From positions 1 to 8,361 of the forward strand of contig JAOPZP010000471.1 of the NCBI GenBank assembly GCA_025964055.1: a DNA stretch of 8,361 nt, given 5' to 3'. Source of the stretch: Conexibacter sp. Its GTDB lineage: Bacteria > Actinomycetota > Thermoleophilia > Solirubrobacterales > Solirubrobacteraceae. The notes under the pieces were generated by a model, which was not told the origin of the DNA, did not search any database, and worked only from the letters and a program-made list of their open reading frames with translations. The position numbers and the translations under genes were made by a program. Shown here in pieces: positions 1 to 5,338 of this stretch. Position 1 is the first letter of the stretch. The number at the start of each line of letters is the position of its first letter.

Positions 1-1087
1 TGGCGGCCGCCGCGTTCAGCAGGCCCCAGCCGTAGTCGTCGTCGTGGCCCGCGGGGCCGAGGTCGCGCGCCGTGTCCTCCAGGCGCTGGCCGATCGCCGC
101 CGGCGACGGATCGGTGCCGGCCATGCCCCCGGCGACCACGAGCGCCGCAGCGGCCGAGACGTGCGGCGCGGCCATCGACGTGCCGACGTAGCCCACCGGG
201 CCGGCACGCCGCCCGGGGGCGATCGTCACCTGCTCGATCGGGCGCCCGCGCCGCCCCGCGCTGCAGTTCGGGTCGCCCGGGACGGCGGCGTCGTCGCCGC
301 CGCCCGGCGCGACCAGATCGAGCCGCGGGCCGTGGCCGGAGTAGACCGCGCGACAGCCGTGCTCGGTCGTGGCGCCGACCGCCACCACGTCGGGCGAGCG
401 TGCGGGCTCGGCCACGACCCCCGCGCCGGCGTTGCCGGAGGACGCGACCACGAGCACGCCGCTCGCGCGGACGGCCGCGATGGCACCCAGCAGCCCGCTG
501 ACCTGGTCGGCGTTGACCTGCGGGCCGAAGTCGAGGCTCATGTTGATGATCTTGGCCCCGTGGGTGGCGGCGAAGCGCACGCCGTTGGCGATCACGTCCG
601 GATCGCCGGTGCCGTCGTCGCGGAGCACGCGCACCGGCATGATCCGGGCGCCGTAGGCGAGGCCCGTGAGGCCGATGTGGTTGTCGGTCTGCTCGGCGAT
701 CGTGGACGCGACGTGCGTGCCGTGGCCGTTGCGATCCAGCGGGGACGCGTCGTGGTCGACGAAGTCGTAGCCGCGCACGACGTGCGCGGGGCTCAGGTCC
801 GGCGAGCGCCGCAGCGGCGGCTGGTTGGCGTAGGCGACGCCGGTGTCGAGGACGGCGACGACGACGCCCATGCCGCCCGGCACGCCCAGCGCGCGCATGT
901 TGGCCCAGGCGCCCGGGGCGTCCACCCCGTAGGGCCCGGTGAAGTTCCACTGCTCGCTGCTCCAGCCCCCCGGCCGGCCGCTGACCCCCGCGTCGTCGGG
1001 CACGTACGGCCCGGCGGACGCCCACGAGCAGGCGCCGAGCGCGAGCGCGACGGCGAGGCCGACCGCCCGGCGGGTCAGCTGCGCCAT
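1..1087 (-). CDS. Secreted S8 (subtilisin-like) serine protease, 3' end outside window
   Basis: The 362 visible residues form a subtilase that should cleave peptide bonds outside the membrane. The triad is clear: Asp81 in VLDTGV, His122 in NGHGTHVAS and Ser304 in GTSMAAPHVS, with Asn219 (SSGN) as oxyanion-hole residue. The window cuts the gene just after DYGWGLLNAAAA, the usual end of the catalytic domain, so only a C-terminal extension is unseen. The N-terminus has RR at 6-7, a hydrophobic stretch 8-19, and then LGAC (17-20), which fits a permissive Gram-positive lipobox. Type I cleavage near ASA (24-26) is the alternative. Only about 20-30 residues separate the signal from the catalytic domain (WNFTGPYGVDAPGAW), so there is no room for an inhibitor I9 propeptide. 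The ATG at 1087-1085 overlaps the end of the upstream oxidase gene by 13 bp and lacks a clear Shine-Dalgarno, which suggests translational coupling. Confidence 0.93.
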   Translation of the reverse strand, partial: MAQLTRRAVGLAVALALGACSWASAGPYVPDDAGVSGRPGGWSSEQWNFTGPYGVDAPGAWANMRALGVPGGMGVVVAVLDTGVAYANQPPLRRSPDLSPAHVVRGYDFVDHDASPLDRNGHGTHVASTIAEQTDNHIGLTGLAYGARIMPVRVLRDDGTGDPDVIANGVRFAATHGAKIINMSLDFGPQVNADQVSGLLGAIAAVRASGVLVVASSGNAGAGVVAEPARSPDVVAVGATTEHGCRAVYSGHGPRLDLVAPGGGDDAAVPGDPNCSAGRRGRPIEQVTIAPGRRAGPVGYVGTSMAAPHVSAAAALVVAGGMAGTDPSPAAIGQRLEDTARDLGPAGHDDDYGWGLLNAAAA

Positions 1088-1989
1088 GACAGCCGGCACA
1101 GCATCGAGCGCTCGGCCACGGTCAGCGCGCGGGCGAGCGGCACGCGCGCGGCTGAGGCATGCGGGGCCGCCCCGAGGCCGAGGCCCGGACGTTCGCAGCG
1201 CGCGCTGTCGGGGCAGTTGGCCAGCACCTTCATGGCCGGCACGCCGTTGTGCCAGCGCAGGTCCAGCAGGATCGAGGCCGCGTCGTTGCCGTAGTCGGAC
1301 TCGCGCAGCCGCCGGTCGGCGTTGGTGCGGTGTACGAGCACGTAGCGCCCGTCACCCAGCCCGGTGAGCGGCAGGTCCTGGTACTCGATGTGCGCCGCGT
1401 AGAAGTCGCCGTAGCCCACCGAGATGCCCTCCCGCACGCGCAGCAGCTCGGGATGCGTGAGCCCGCAGCGCGAGGTGTAGGTCGCCTGCGGCGCGGTCTG
1501 CGGGACGCTGCGCGTCGTCACCCGGTAGCGATCGCCCAGGCAGAACCCGGTCTTGCGATCGCGGACCAGCGCGCGCGATCCGCCGGCGCGCCGCAGCTCG
1601 TAGCGGTCGAAGCCGAGCAGGTGCCAGTGCTGGTGGTCGGGCGAGCGGACGTAGCGCATGGTCCCTGCGCCGGGCACGGTCGCCTCCCCGCCGTCGGTCT
1701 CGACGAGCTGGTCGCCGACCATCGGCGCCGAGGTCGACGCGCGGTGCGCGTCGATGATCAGCGGGCCGGTGCCGACGTTGCGCACGCCCGAGCCGAAGCC
1801 GAGCCGGTAGGAGGGGTGCGCGCCGGCACCGCTCACCGACACGTCCAGCTGGCTGGGGAGCTCCTGGTCGAGGTCCGGCAGCCGGGCGCCCGCGGGCGGG
1901 TCGGCCCGACCGGCCGGCGCCAGGACGGCCACGGCGACCACGACCGAGAAGCAGAGCGCGACGGCGCGTCGCAGCAAGGCGGAGGGCAT
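1075..1989 (-). CDS. Secreted lysyl oxidase family protein (copper amine oxidase of the LOX type)
   Basis: This 304-residue exported protein resembles the catalytic domain of animal lysyl oxidase, which oxidises lysine or other primary amines to aldehydes using copper and a lysyl-tyrosyl quinone. Residues 1-29 form a signal peptide (RR at 7-8, hydrophobic 9-25, cleavage near GRA|DP). The copper motif is SPDHQHWH, with His119, His121 and His123 matching the His-x-His-x-His cluster of LOX. KTGFCLGD (146-153) matches the KASFCLED segment that carries the cofactor lysine, so Lys146 is the candidate. GISVGYGDFYAAHIEYQ (188-204) matches the segment with the partner tyrosine, likely Tyr197. RESDYGNDAA (229-238) matches the LOX ESDYTNN motif. 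A tail of about 60 residues with Cys259 and Cys265 follows. No clear Shine-Dalgarno precedes the ATG. The gene leads a two-gene unit with the overlapping S8 protease. The family call is strong; the substrate is unknown. Confidence 0.9.
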   Translation of the reverse strand: MPSALLRRAVALCFSVVVAVAVLAPAGRADPPAGARLPDLDQELPSQLDVSVSGAGAHPSYRLGFGSGVRNVGTGPLIIDAHRASTSAPMVGDQLVETDGGEATVPGAGTMRYVRSPDHQHWHLLGFDRYELRRAGGSRALVRDRKTGFCLGDRYRVTTRSVPQTAPQATYTSRCGLTHPELLRVREGISVGYGDFYAAHIEYQDLPLTGLGDGRYVLVHRTNADRRLRESDYGNDAASILLDLRWHNGVPAMKVLANCPDSARCERPGLGLGAAPHASAARVPLARALTVAERSMLCRLSWRS

Positions 1990-2123
1990 GCGCGAACGCT
2001 ACGGCCGCGACCCTCGGCGGCCGGGCACCCCGGCGCCCCCTGGGCCGCCGCCGTCCCCCGGAAGCGGACCGGCGCGGGCGTACGTTGCCGCGCTCCGTAC
2101 CCCCACGAAAGGAGAGGCCTCCC
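1990..2123. promoter_or_regulatory. Divergent intergenic region between lysyl oxidase and secreted orphan
   Basis: These 134 bases separate two divergent genes and must hold promoters for both, but no convincing -35/-10 pair is visible on either strand. An 8-bp inverted repeat (cggcggcc at 2015-2022, ggccgccg at 2043-2050) encloses a GC-rich loop. In sequence this rich in G and C it may be chance. The plus side ends in a good ribosome binding site at 2108-2116. Confidence 0.4.
2108..2116 (+). promoter_or_regulatory. Ribosome binding site fixing the ATG at 2124
   Basis: The sequence aaaggagag is a near-consensus Shine-Dalgarno lying 7 bases before ATG 2124. It excludes the upstream in-frame TTG at 2085, which would put 13 non-signal residues ahead of a typical signal peptide. 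Confidence 0.85.
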
Positions 2124-2975
2124 ATGGTCTCGTCACGAGTCGTCGCCACCCTGGCCACGGCTGCCGCGTTCACCGCGGCGACCCCCCTCGCCGCCCAGGC
2201 TGCCCCGTCGGCACACGCCGCCGGTGGAGCCCCGGTCGCCGTCACCTACCCGTCGATCGTCAACGAGCGGCTCGTCCGCGTCCAGGCCTCGCTGGACCGC
2301 GCGACCCAGTACGCCGACGAGCACAATCCGAACCTGGCGGCGAGCACGTTGATGACGGCGCGCACCAACATCAAGAAGGCCTGGACCGCGGCGCAGTACG
2401 TCATCCAGAACGCCCCGCCGCCGGTCGCCGCCGATGCCGCCTTCCACCCGCAGAGCTTCACCCGCTCCGGGCGGCTGAAGATCCGCAGCATCCATGGGAA
2501 GCTGCGGGCGCACGCCGCCGGCGGCGCCGTCGCCGGCGCCGTCGCGTCGCCCGAGGACACGGCGTTCGCGGTCCTGAGCCTGCAGCACCGGATGGCGACG
2601 CTCGCCACGGGCCTCATCGACACGGCCCACAGCACGCTGCTGAGCAGCCTGAGCACCACGCTGTTCACCGCGCTCAACGGCCGCGACCAGGCGATCGCCT
2701 ACATCCACTCCATCGACACGCCGGCGCCCGTCGCGGCGGCCGGTGGCGCGGTCGCCACCGCCGCCGGCACCGCGCCGACCGGCTCGGCGTGGGGCACGGT
2801 CATGCCGGGCCTGATCCCGCTGATCGACGACGAGCTCCAGCAGGTCAACGGCACGCTGGCCGACACGACCGTCGGCGCCGGCGCCCGCCGCGTCGTGCAG
2901 GACGCGCTCGCCCAGGACACGAAGGCCGAGGCGGCGGTCAACCAGTTCTGGCCGCCGCTTCCGGCCGCCGGCTGA
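2124..2975 (+). CDS. Secreted helical protein of unknown function
   Basis: I do not recognise a family for this 283-residue protein. Residues 1-27 are a clear Sec signal peptide (one Arg, an Ala/Thr-rich core, cleavage near AQA|AP). The mature part looks mainly alpha-helical: helical stretches lie at about 43-96, 144-198 and 222-276, with many Ala, Leu, Gln and Asp residues and no cysteine. Three Ala/Gly-rich linkers separate them. HAAGGA occurs exactly at 31-36 and 130-135, and a similar AAAGGAVAT occurs at 204-212. No catalytic or metal motif stands out. The ATG is chosen for its aaaggagag site 7 bases upstream. The gene is divergent from the lysyl oxidase/protease pair and ends at a strong hairpin. 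Its few lysines (84, 85, 119, 126, 267) could be oxidase targets, but nothing in the sequence shows this. Confidence 0.85.
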   Translation: MVSSRVVATLATAAAFTAATPLAAQAAPSAHAAGGAPVAVTYPSIVNERLVRVQASLDRATQYADEHNPNLAASTLMTARTNIKKAWTAAQYVIQNAPPPVAADAAFHPQSFTRSGRLKIRSIHGKLRAHAAGGAVAGAVASPEDTAFAVLSLQHRMATLATGLIDTAHSTLLSSLSTTLFTALNGRDQAIAYIHSIDTPAPVAAAGGAVATAAGTAPTGSAWGTVMPGLIPLIDDELQQVNGTLADTTVGAGARRVVQDALAQDTKAEAAVNQFWPPLPAAG

Positions 2976-2996
2976 CCACGGCGCGACACCACGGTT

Positions 2997-3040
2997 CACC
3001 GCGGGCGGCGGGCGCCATCATGGGCCCGCCGCCCGCGGTG
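2997..3040. terminator. Strong GC hairpin between convergent genes (bidirectional terminator)
   Basis: The arms at 2997-3013 and 3024-3040 are a perfect 17-bp inverted repeat (left arm caccgcgggcggcgggc) around a 10-base loop. The loop can pair a little further with one bulged base. It sits 21 bases after the stop of the secreted orphan and 13 bases after the stop of the SPFH gene on the other strand, so it can end both transcripts. There is no T-tract, as is common for terminators in high-GC actinobacteria. Confidence 0.8.
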
Positions 3041-3053
3041 CGTCCGGGGAGGA

Positions 3054-4121
3054 TCACCCGCCGCCGACGTTGATCCCCGGGGCCTTGCCGCCGCTGCCGG
3101 TGAGCACGATCGTCGAGCCCCTCGGCGCCGCCCGGATCTCCTCGATGCGCGCCAGCGCGGGGCTGCGGTTGTAGGTGTCGGCGAGCACGTCGTTGCGCTT
3201 GGCGTCGTACTCGGCGCGCTGCACCTGCGCCTTGGCCCCGTTGACGGCCACGTACTGGGCCTGCACGTCGTCGACGGCGCCCTGCACGCGGCCGGGCAGC
3301 GTGACCTTCGAGATGCGCACGCGGATGTCGCGGAAGAAGTCGCCGCCGAGCGTGTCGGTCAGGTCGGCCCTCAGCGACGCGCCCAGGCTGTCCTCCACCG
3401 TGGCGATGTTGTGGTTGGCGTTGCGCTTGTCCTGGGTCGGGTCGCCGGCGTGCCGCACCAGCGTGCAGGACGCCACGAGCTGCGCGCAGGCGAAGGCGCC
3501 GACCTCGCTGCGCAGGTCGTTGTCGAGGATCGGGCGGAAGACCGCGTCGAGCATCGCCCCGAACCCGTCGTCGCCGTTCCAGGGGTAGAGCAGCGTGTTG
3601 CTGCCCGTCACCGGATAGCGGCGCATGCCCAGGGTCTGGTCGAAGACGCGCAGCAGCGCGAGGTCGCGTTCGCCGACGAACTTGAAGAACACGGTGCCCT
3701 CGAGCCCCACCTGCACGCCGTCGCGCGACGGCACGTTGACGACGTCGACCTCCCGCCGTTCGCCGCGGCGGGCATCGCTCGTGACGGTGTAGGTCAACAC
3801 GACCTTGCCCGCCGGGTACTCGCGCGCCTGCTGCGAGAACAGGCCGACCCAGGTCACCTTCTGACCCGGCATCAGGATCTGGCGGATCCGCCGGTTGTCC
3901 AGCGCGCCGCCGTTGCGGACGACGCCGACGTGCCCCGCGTCCTGGCGGGCGATCCGCGCGCCGCTGATCAGCACGACGCTGGTCACGGCCATGACCGCGA
4001 TCGCCAGCACGCCGGTCACCCGCGCCGCTCGGTGCGGCATGCGCCGGAACGGCCACGGGCGCGGGTCCCGCGGCGGGTCGGCCAGCCACTCGGCGGGCGG
4101 GTGGTCTTCGTCCAGCAGCAC
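3054..4121 (-). CDS. Membrane-anchored SPFH/band-7 (prohibitin-like) protein
   Basis: SPFH proteins assemble into membrane-associated oligomers that organise membrane microdomains or act with membrane proteases. In this 355-residue protein, a proline- and charge-rich N-terminus (1-33) is followed by one membrane helix at about 34-53. A band-7 domain then spans roughly 60-275, including AGHVGVVRNGGAL, an LMPGQKVTW segment, GLEGTVFFKF and the closing RIRVRISKVTLPGRVQGAV region. A charged helix with likely coiled coil (about 280-330) follows, then STIVLTGSGGKAPG and a glycine tail. If the N-terminus is cytoplasmic, the SPFH domain faces outward, and Cys211 and Cys219 could form a disulfide. The GTG start is chosen because AAGGAGT lies 6 bases upstream; an in-frame TTG at 4151 has no comparable site. 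The gene stands alone, convergent with the secreted orphan and divergent from the 4361 gene. The family is confident; the role is open. Confidence 0.88.
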   Translation of the reverse strand: MLLDEDHPPAEWLADPPRDPRPWPFRRMPHRAARVTGVLAIAVMAVTSVVLISGARIARQDAGHVGVVRNGGALDNRRIRQILMPGQKVTWVGLFSQQAREYPAGKVVLTYTVTSDARRGERREVDVVNVPSRDGVQVGLEGTVFFKFVGERDLALLRVFDQTLGMRRYPVTGSNTLLYPWNGDDGFGAMLDAVFRPILDNDLRSEVGAFACAQLVASCTLVRHAGDPTQDKRNANHNIATVEDSLGASLRADLTDTLGGDFFRDIRVRISKVTLPGRVQGAVDDVQAQYVAVNGAKAQVQRAEYDAKRNDVLADTYNRSPALARIEEIRAAPRGSTIVLTGSGGKAPGINVGGG

Positions 4122-4127
4122 GATCCG

Positions 4128-4134
4128 ACTCCTT
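4128..4134 (-). promoter_or_regulatory. Ribosome binding site deciding the GTG start of the SPFH gene
   Basis: Read on the minus strand, AAGGAGT is followed by six bases (CGGATC) and then GTG at 4121-4119. This spacing is ideal and favours GTG over the upstream in-frame TTG at 4151-4149, which lies before the site. Confidence 0.8.
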
Positions 4135-4227
4135 GGTTCAAGCCTGCGCAAAGCGCGCCAGGGCGAGCGATGCTGGCCCGCACCGCGTCCGCTGACAACA
4201 GCACTCGCCGGTCGCGTGAGAGCGCCC

Positions 4228-4265
4228 CTCGATCACGGGCCTCGGATGCGCCGGACGTGATCGAG
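4228..4265. repeat. 10-bp perfect inverted repeat in divergent intergenic region
   Basis: The arm ctcgatcacg (4228-4237) is matched by cgtgatcgag (4256-4265) with 18 bases between. It lies in the 239-bp gap between the divergent SPFH and 4361 genes. Its sequence is mixed rather than pure G/C, so it is less likely to be a composition artefact. It could be an operator for a dimeric regulator or an RNA hairpin in a leader. No -35/-10 pair was recognised beside it, so the role is unassigned. Confidence 0.45.
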
Positions 4266-4296
4266 CCCGCCTGTTGGATGAGCGCAGGCGGTTGTT

Positions 4297-4312
4297 GCCG
4301 CGGCGCCGCGGC
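4297..4312. repeat. 16-bp perfect palindrome upstream of the 4361 gene
   Basis: The sequence gccgcggcgccgcggc reads the same on both strands. It lies 49 bases before the ATG at 4361. It consists only of G and C, so a chance origin is quite possible. It could form a small hairpin in the leader or be a regulator site. Confidence 0.25.
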
Positions 4313-4342
4313 GGCGTTCTCCTGAAGGCCGACACACCGACC

Positions 4343-4349
4343 AGGAGGA
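4343..4349 (+). promoter_or_regulatory. Ribosome binding site for the small secreted protein
   Basis: The sequence aggagga is a strong Shine-Dalgarno. It is 11 bases before ATG 4361 but only 5 bases before an in-frame TTG at 4355-4357, so the true start may be the TTG, adding two residues (Met-Pro). Confidence 0.7.
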
Positions 4350-4360
4350 CTCCCTTGCCA

Positions 4361-4879
4361 ATGCGCACCCGCGCTCCCCTCATCCTCGTCTCCTCGCTCG
4401 CCGCGCTGTGCAGCGCGACGGCGCCCGCGCTCGCCACGGACACGCCCGCGCCCGGGACCGGGCCCGGGCCGGCCGCGCTGCAGGACGCCCCGTCGGTCGC
4501 CGCGATCCAGACCGCGCTGGGCAGGTGCGCCGACCAGACGCGCCCCACGGCGGGCTTCAGCGCCAAGTCGGCCACCACCGCACGCCGCACGCGCGTGCTG
4601 CGCGGCACCGCCGCCGACCGGGGCTGCGGCGTCGCGATGGTGACGATCTCGCTCGCGCGCGTCCACGGCAAGCAGTGTGAGCTGCTCACCCCCACCGGCC
4701 ATCTCGCCCGTCCCGGGGGCTGCGCGAGCGCGCGCTACCTGATGGCGGCCGGCACGGGCCAGTGGCGCCTGCGGCTGCCGAAGGGGCTGCCGCACGGCAC
4801 CTACGTCGTCAAGACGCGGGCCATCGACTTCGCCGGCAACGTCCAGGCGCCGCGCACCCAGCGCCTGAAGCTCGGCTAG
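4361..4879 (+). CDS. Small secreted beta-sandwich-like protein with C-terminal AGN motif
   Basis: This is a 172-residue exported protein of unknown function. Residues 1-26 are a signal peptide (MRTR, hydrophobic core, cleavage near ALA|TD). A Pro/Gly-rich linker (about 28-38) follows. The remaining ~120 residues look like a single compact beta domain with four cysteines (56, 89, 106, 121) able to form two disulfides. It ends in W135-RLRLPKGLPHGTY and TRAIDFAGNVQ (152-162). The closing 'GTY...R-A-x-D-x-AGN' pattern is typical of Ig-like or fibronectin-like extracellular domains in actinobacteria. No catalytic motif is visible. ATG 4361 is used; TTG 4355 is better spaced from the Shine-Dalgarno and would add two residues. 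The stop is 33 bases before the HxlR gene on the same strand, so the two are probably co-transcribed. Confidence 0.8.
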   Translation: MRTRAPLILVSSLAALCSATAPALATDTPAPGTGPGPAALQDAPSVAAIQTALGRCADQTRPTAGFSAKSATTARRTRVLRGTAADRGCGVAMVTISLARVHGKQCELLTPTGHLARPGGCASARYLMAAGTGQWRLRLPKGLPHGTYVVKTRAIDFAGNVQAPRTQRLKLG

Positions 4880-4895
4880 CGGCGGCACGGCCGCC

Positions 4896-4906
4896 AGGAG
4901 GAGGAG
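4896..4906 (+). promoter_or_regulatory. Ribosome binding site for the HxlR regulator
   Basis: An extended purine run, aggaggaggag, ends 6 bases before ATG 4913. It supports this start and suggests efficient translation of the second gene of the pair. Confidence 0.8.
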
Positions 4907-4912
4907 CTCACC

Positions 4913-5305
4913 ATGAGCGCACAGCCCATCCACAGCGTCCCGTCCCTGCCCGAGGCATCGGACTACGAGATGGTCCAGGGGACCCGCGACGCCCTCGCCC
5001 TGATCTCGAGCAAGTGGTCGGTGGAGGTGCTGTACCTGCTCGCCTCGGGCACGCGCCGCTACTCGGAGATCCTCTACGACGTGGGCGAGATCTCCAAGAA
5101 GACGCTCACGCAGACGCTCCGCGCCTTGGAGCGTCGGGGCCTCGTCAAGCGCCTGGCCTACGCGGAGGTCCCGCCCCGCGTGGAGTACTCGCTGAGCCCG
5201 CTGGGCTGGAGCATCACCAGCCTGCTGATGACGCTGTACGAGTGGTCGGCGACGCACCTGCCCACCGCGGCTCCCCCGGCCGTGGTCGAGCTGAAGTCCG
5301 TCTGA
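4913..5305 (+). CDS. HxlR-family winged helix-turn-helix transcriptional regulator
   Basis: This 130-residue protein has the length and sequence pattern of HxlR/MarR-like dimeric DNA-binding repressors or activators. RDALALISSKWSVEVLYLLASG (25-46) matches the family's 'ALDLIGGKWTLLIL-L--G' helix. RYSEILYDVGEISKKTLTQTLRALERRGLV (49-78) is the helix-turn-helix, and RLAYAEVPPRVEYSLSPLG (80-98) is the wing with the family hallmark VPPRVEYSL. LYEW (108-111) lies in the dimer helix. The cysteine that usually opens the domain and senses redox or aldehyde stress in several relatives is replaced by Met20 or its neighbours, and the protein has no cysteine at all. A different signal is therefore likely. 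The gene follows the secreted AGN-motif protein by 33 bases and may control that pair, perhaps through the inverted repeat at 4228-4265 (inference). Confidence 0.93.
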   Translation: MSAQPIHSVPSLPEASDYEMVQGTRDALALISSKWSVEVLYLLASGTRRYSEILYDVGEISKKTLTQTLRALERRGLVKRLAYAEVPPRVEYSLSPLGWSITSLLMTLYEWSATHLPTAAPPAVVELKSV

Positions 5306-5306
5306 G

Positions 5307-5338
5307 CCGGAGTCACTGCTCCTGATAGTGACGCTCGG
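5307..5338. terminator. Possible weak hairpin between convergent HxlR and kinase genes
   Basis: Arms gtcact (5312-5317) and agtgac (5327-5332) pair perfectly around nine bases. An outer ccg/cgg pair (5307-5309 and 5336-5338) extends the stem across a small internal loop. It spans the 7-bp gap between the two convergent stops and runs into the kinase 3' end. It is short and has no T-tract, so its function as a terminator is uncertain. Confidence 0.35.

Noticed and set aside
1075..1087. Frameshift or sequencing error joining lysyl oxidase and subtilase as one fusion protein
   Set aside because: The protease has its own ATG followed at once by a good signal sequence, and the oxidase has a complete core and its own stop. 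A 13-bp overlap of separate genes is the simpler reading.
44..1294. Long plus-strand open frame opposite the S8 protease
   Set aside because: Low-complexity Arg/Ala/Val/Asp/His composition with no motif; the opposite strand carries an intact subtilase triad.
1988..3073. Plus-strand and minus-strand long frames overlapping the secreted orphan
   Set aside because: Arg/Pro/Gly-rich out-of-frame translations. The chosen frame has a signal peptide, a matched ribosome binding site and a terminator.
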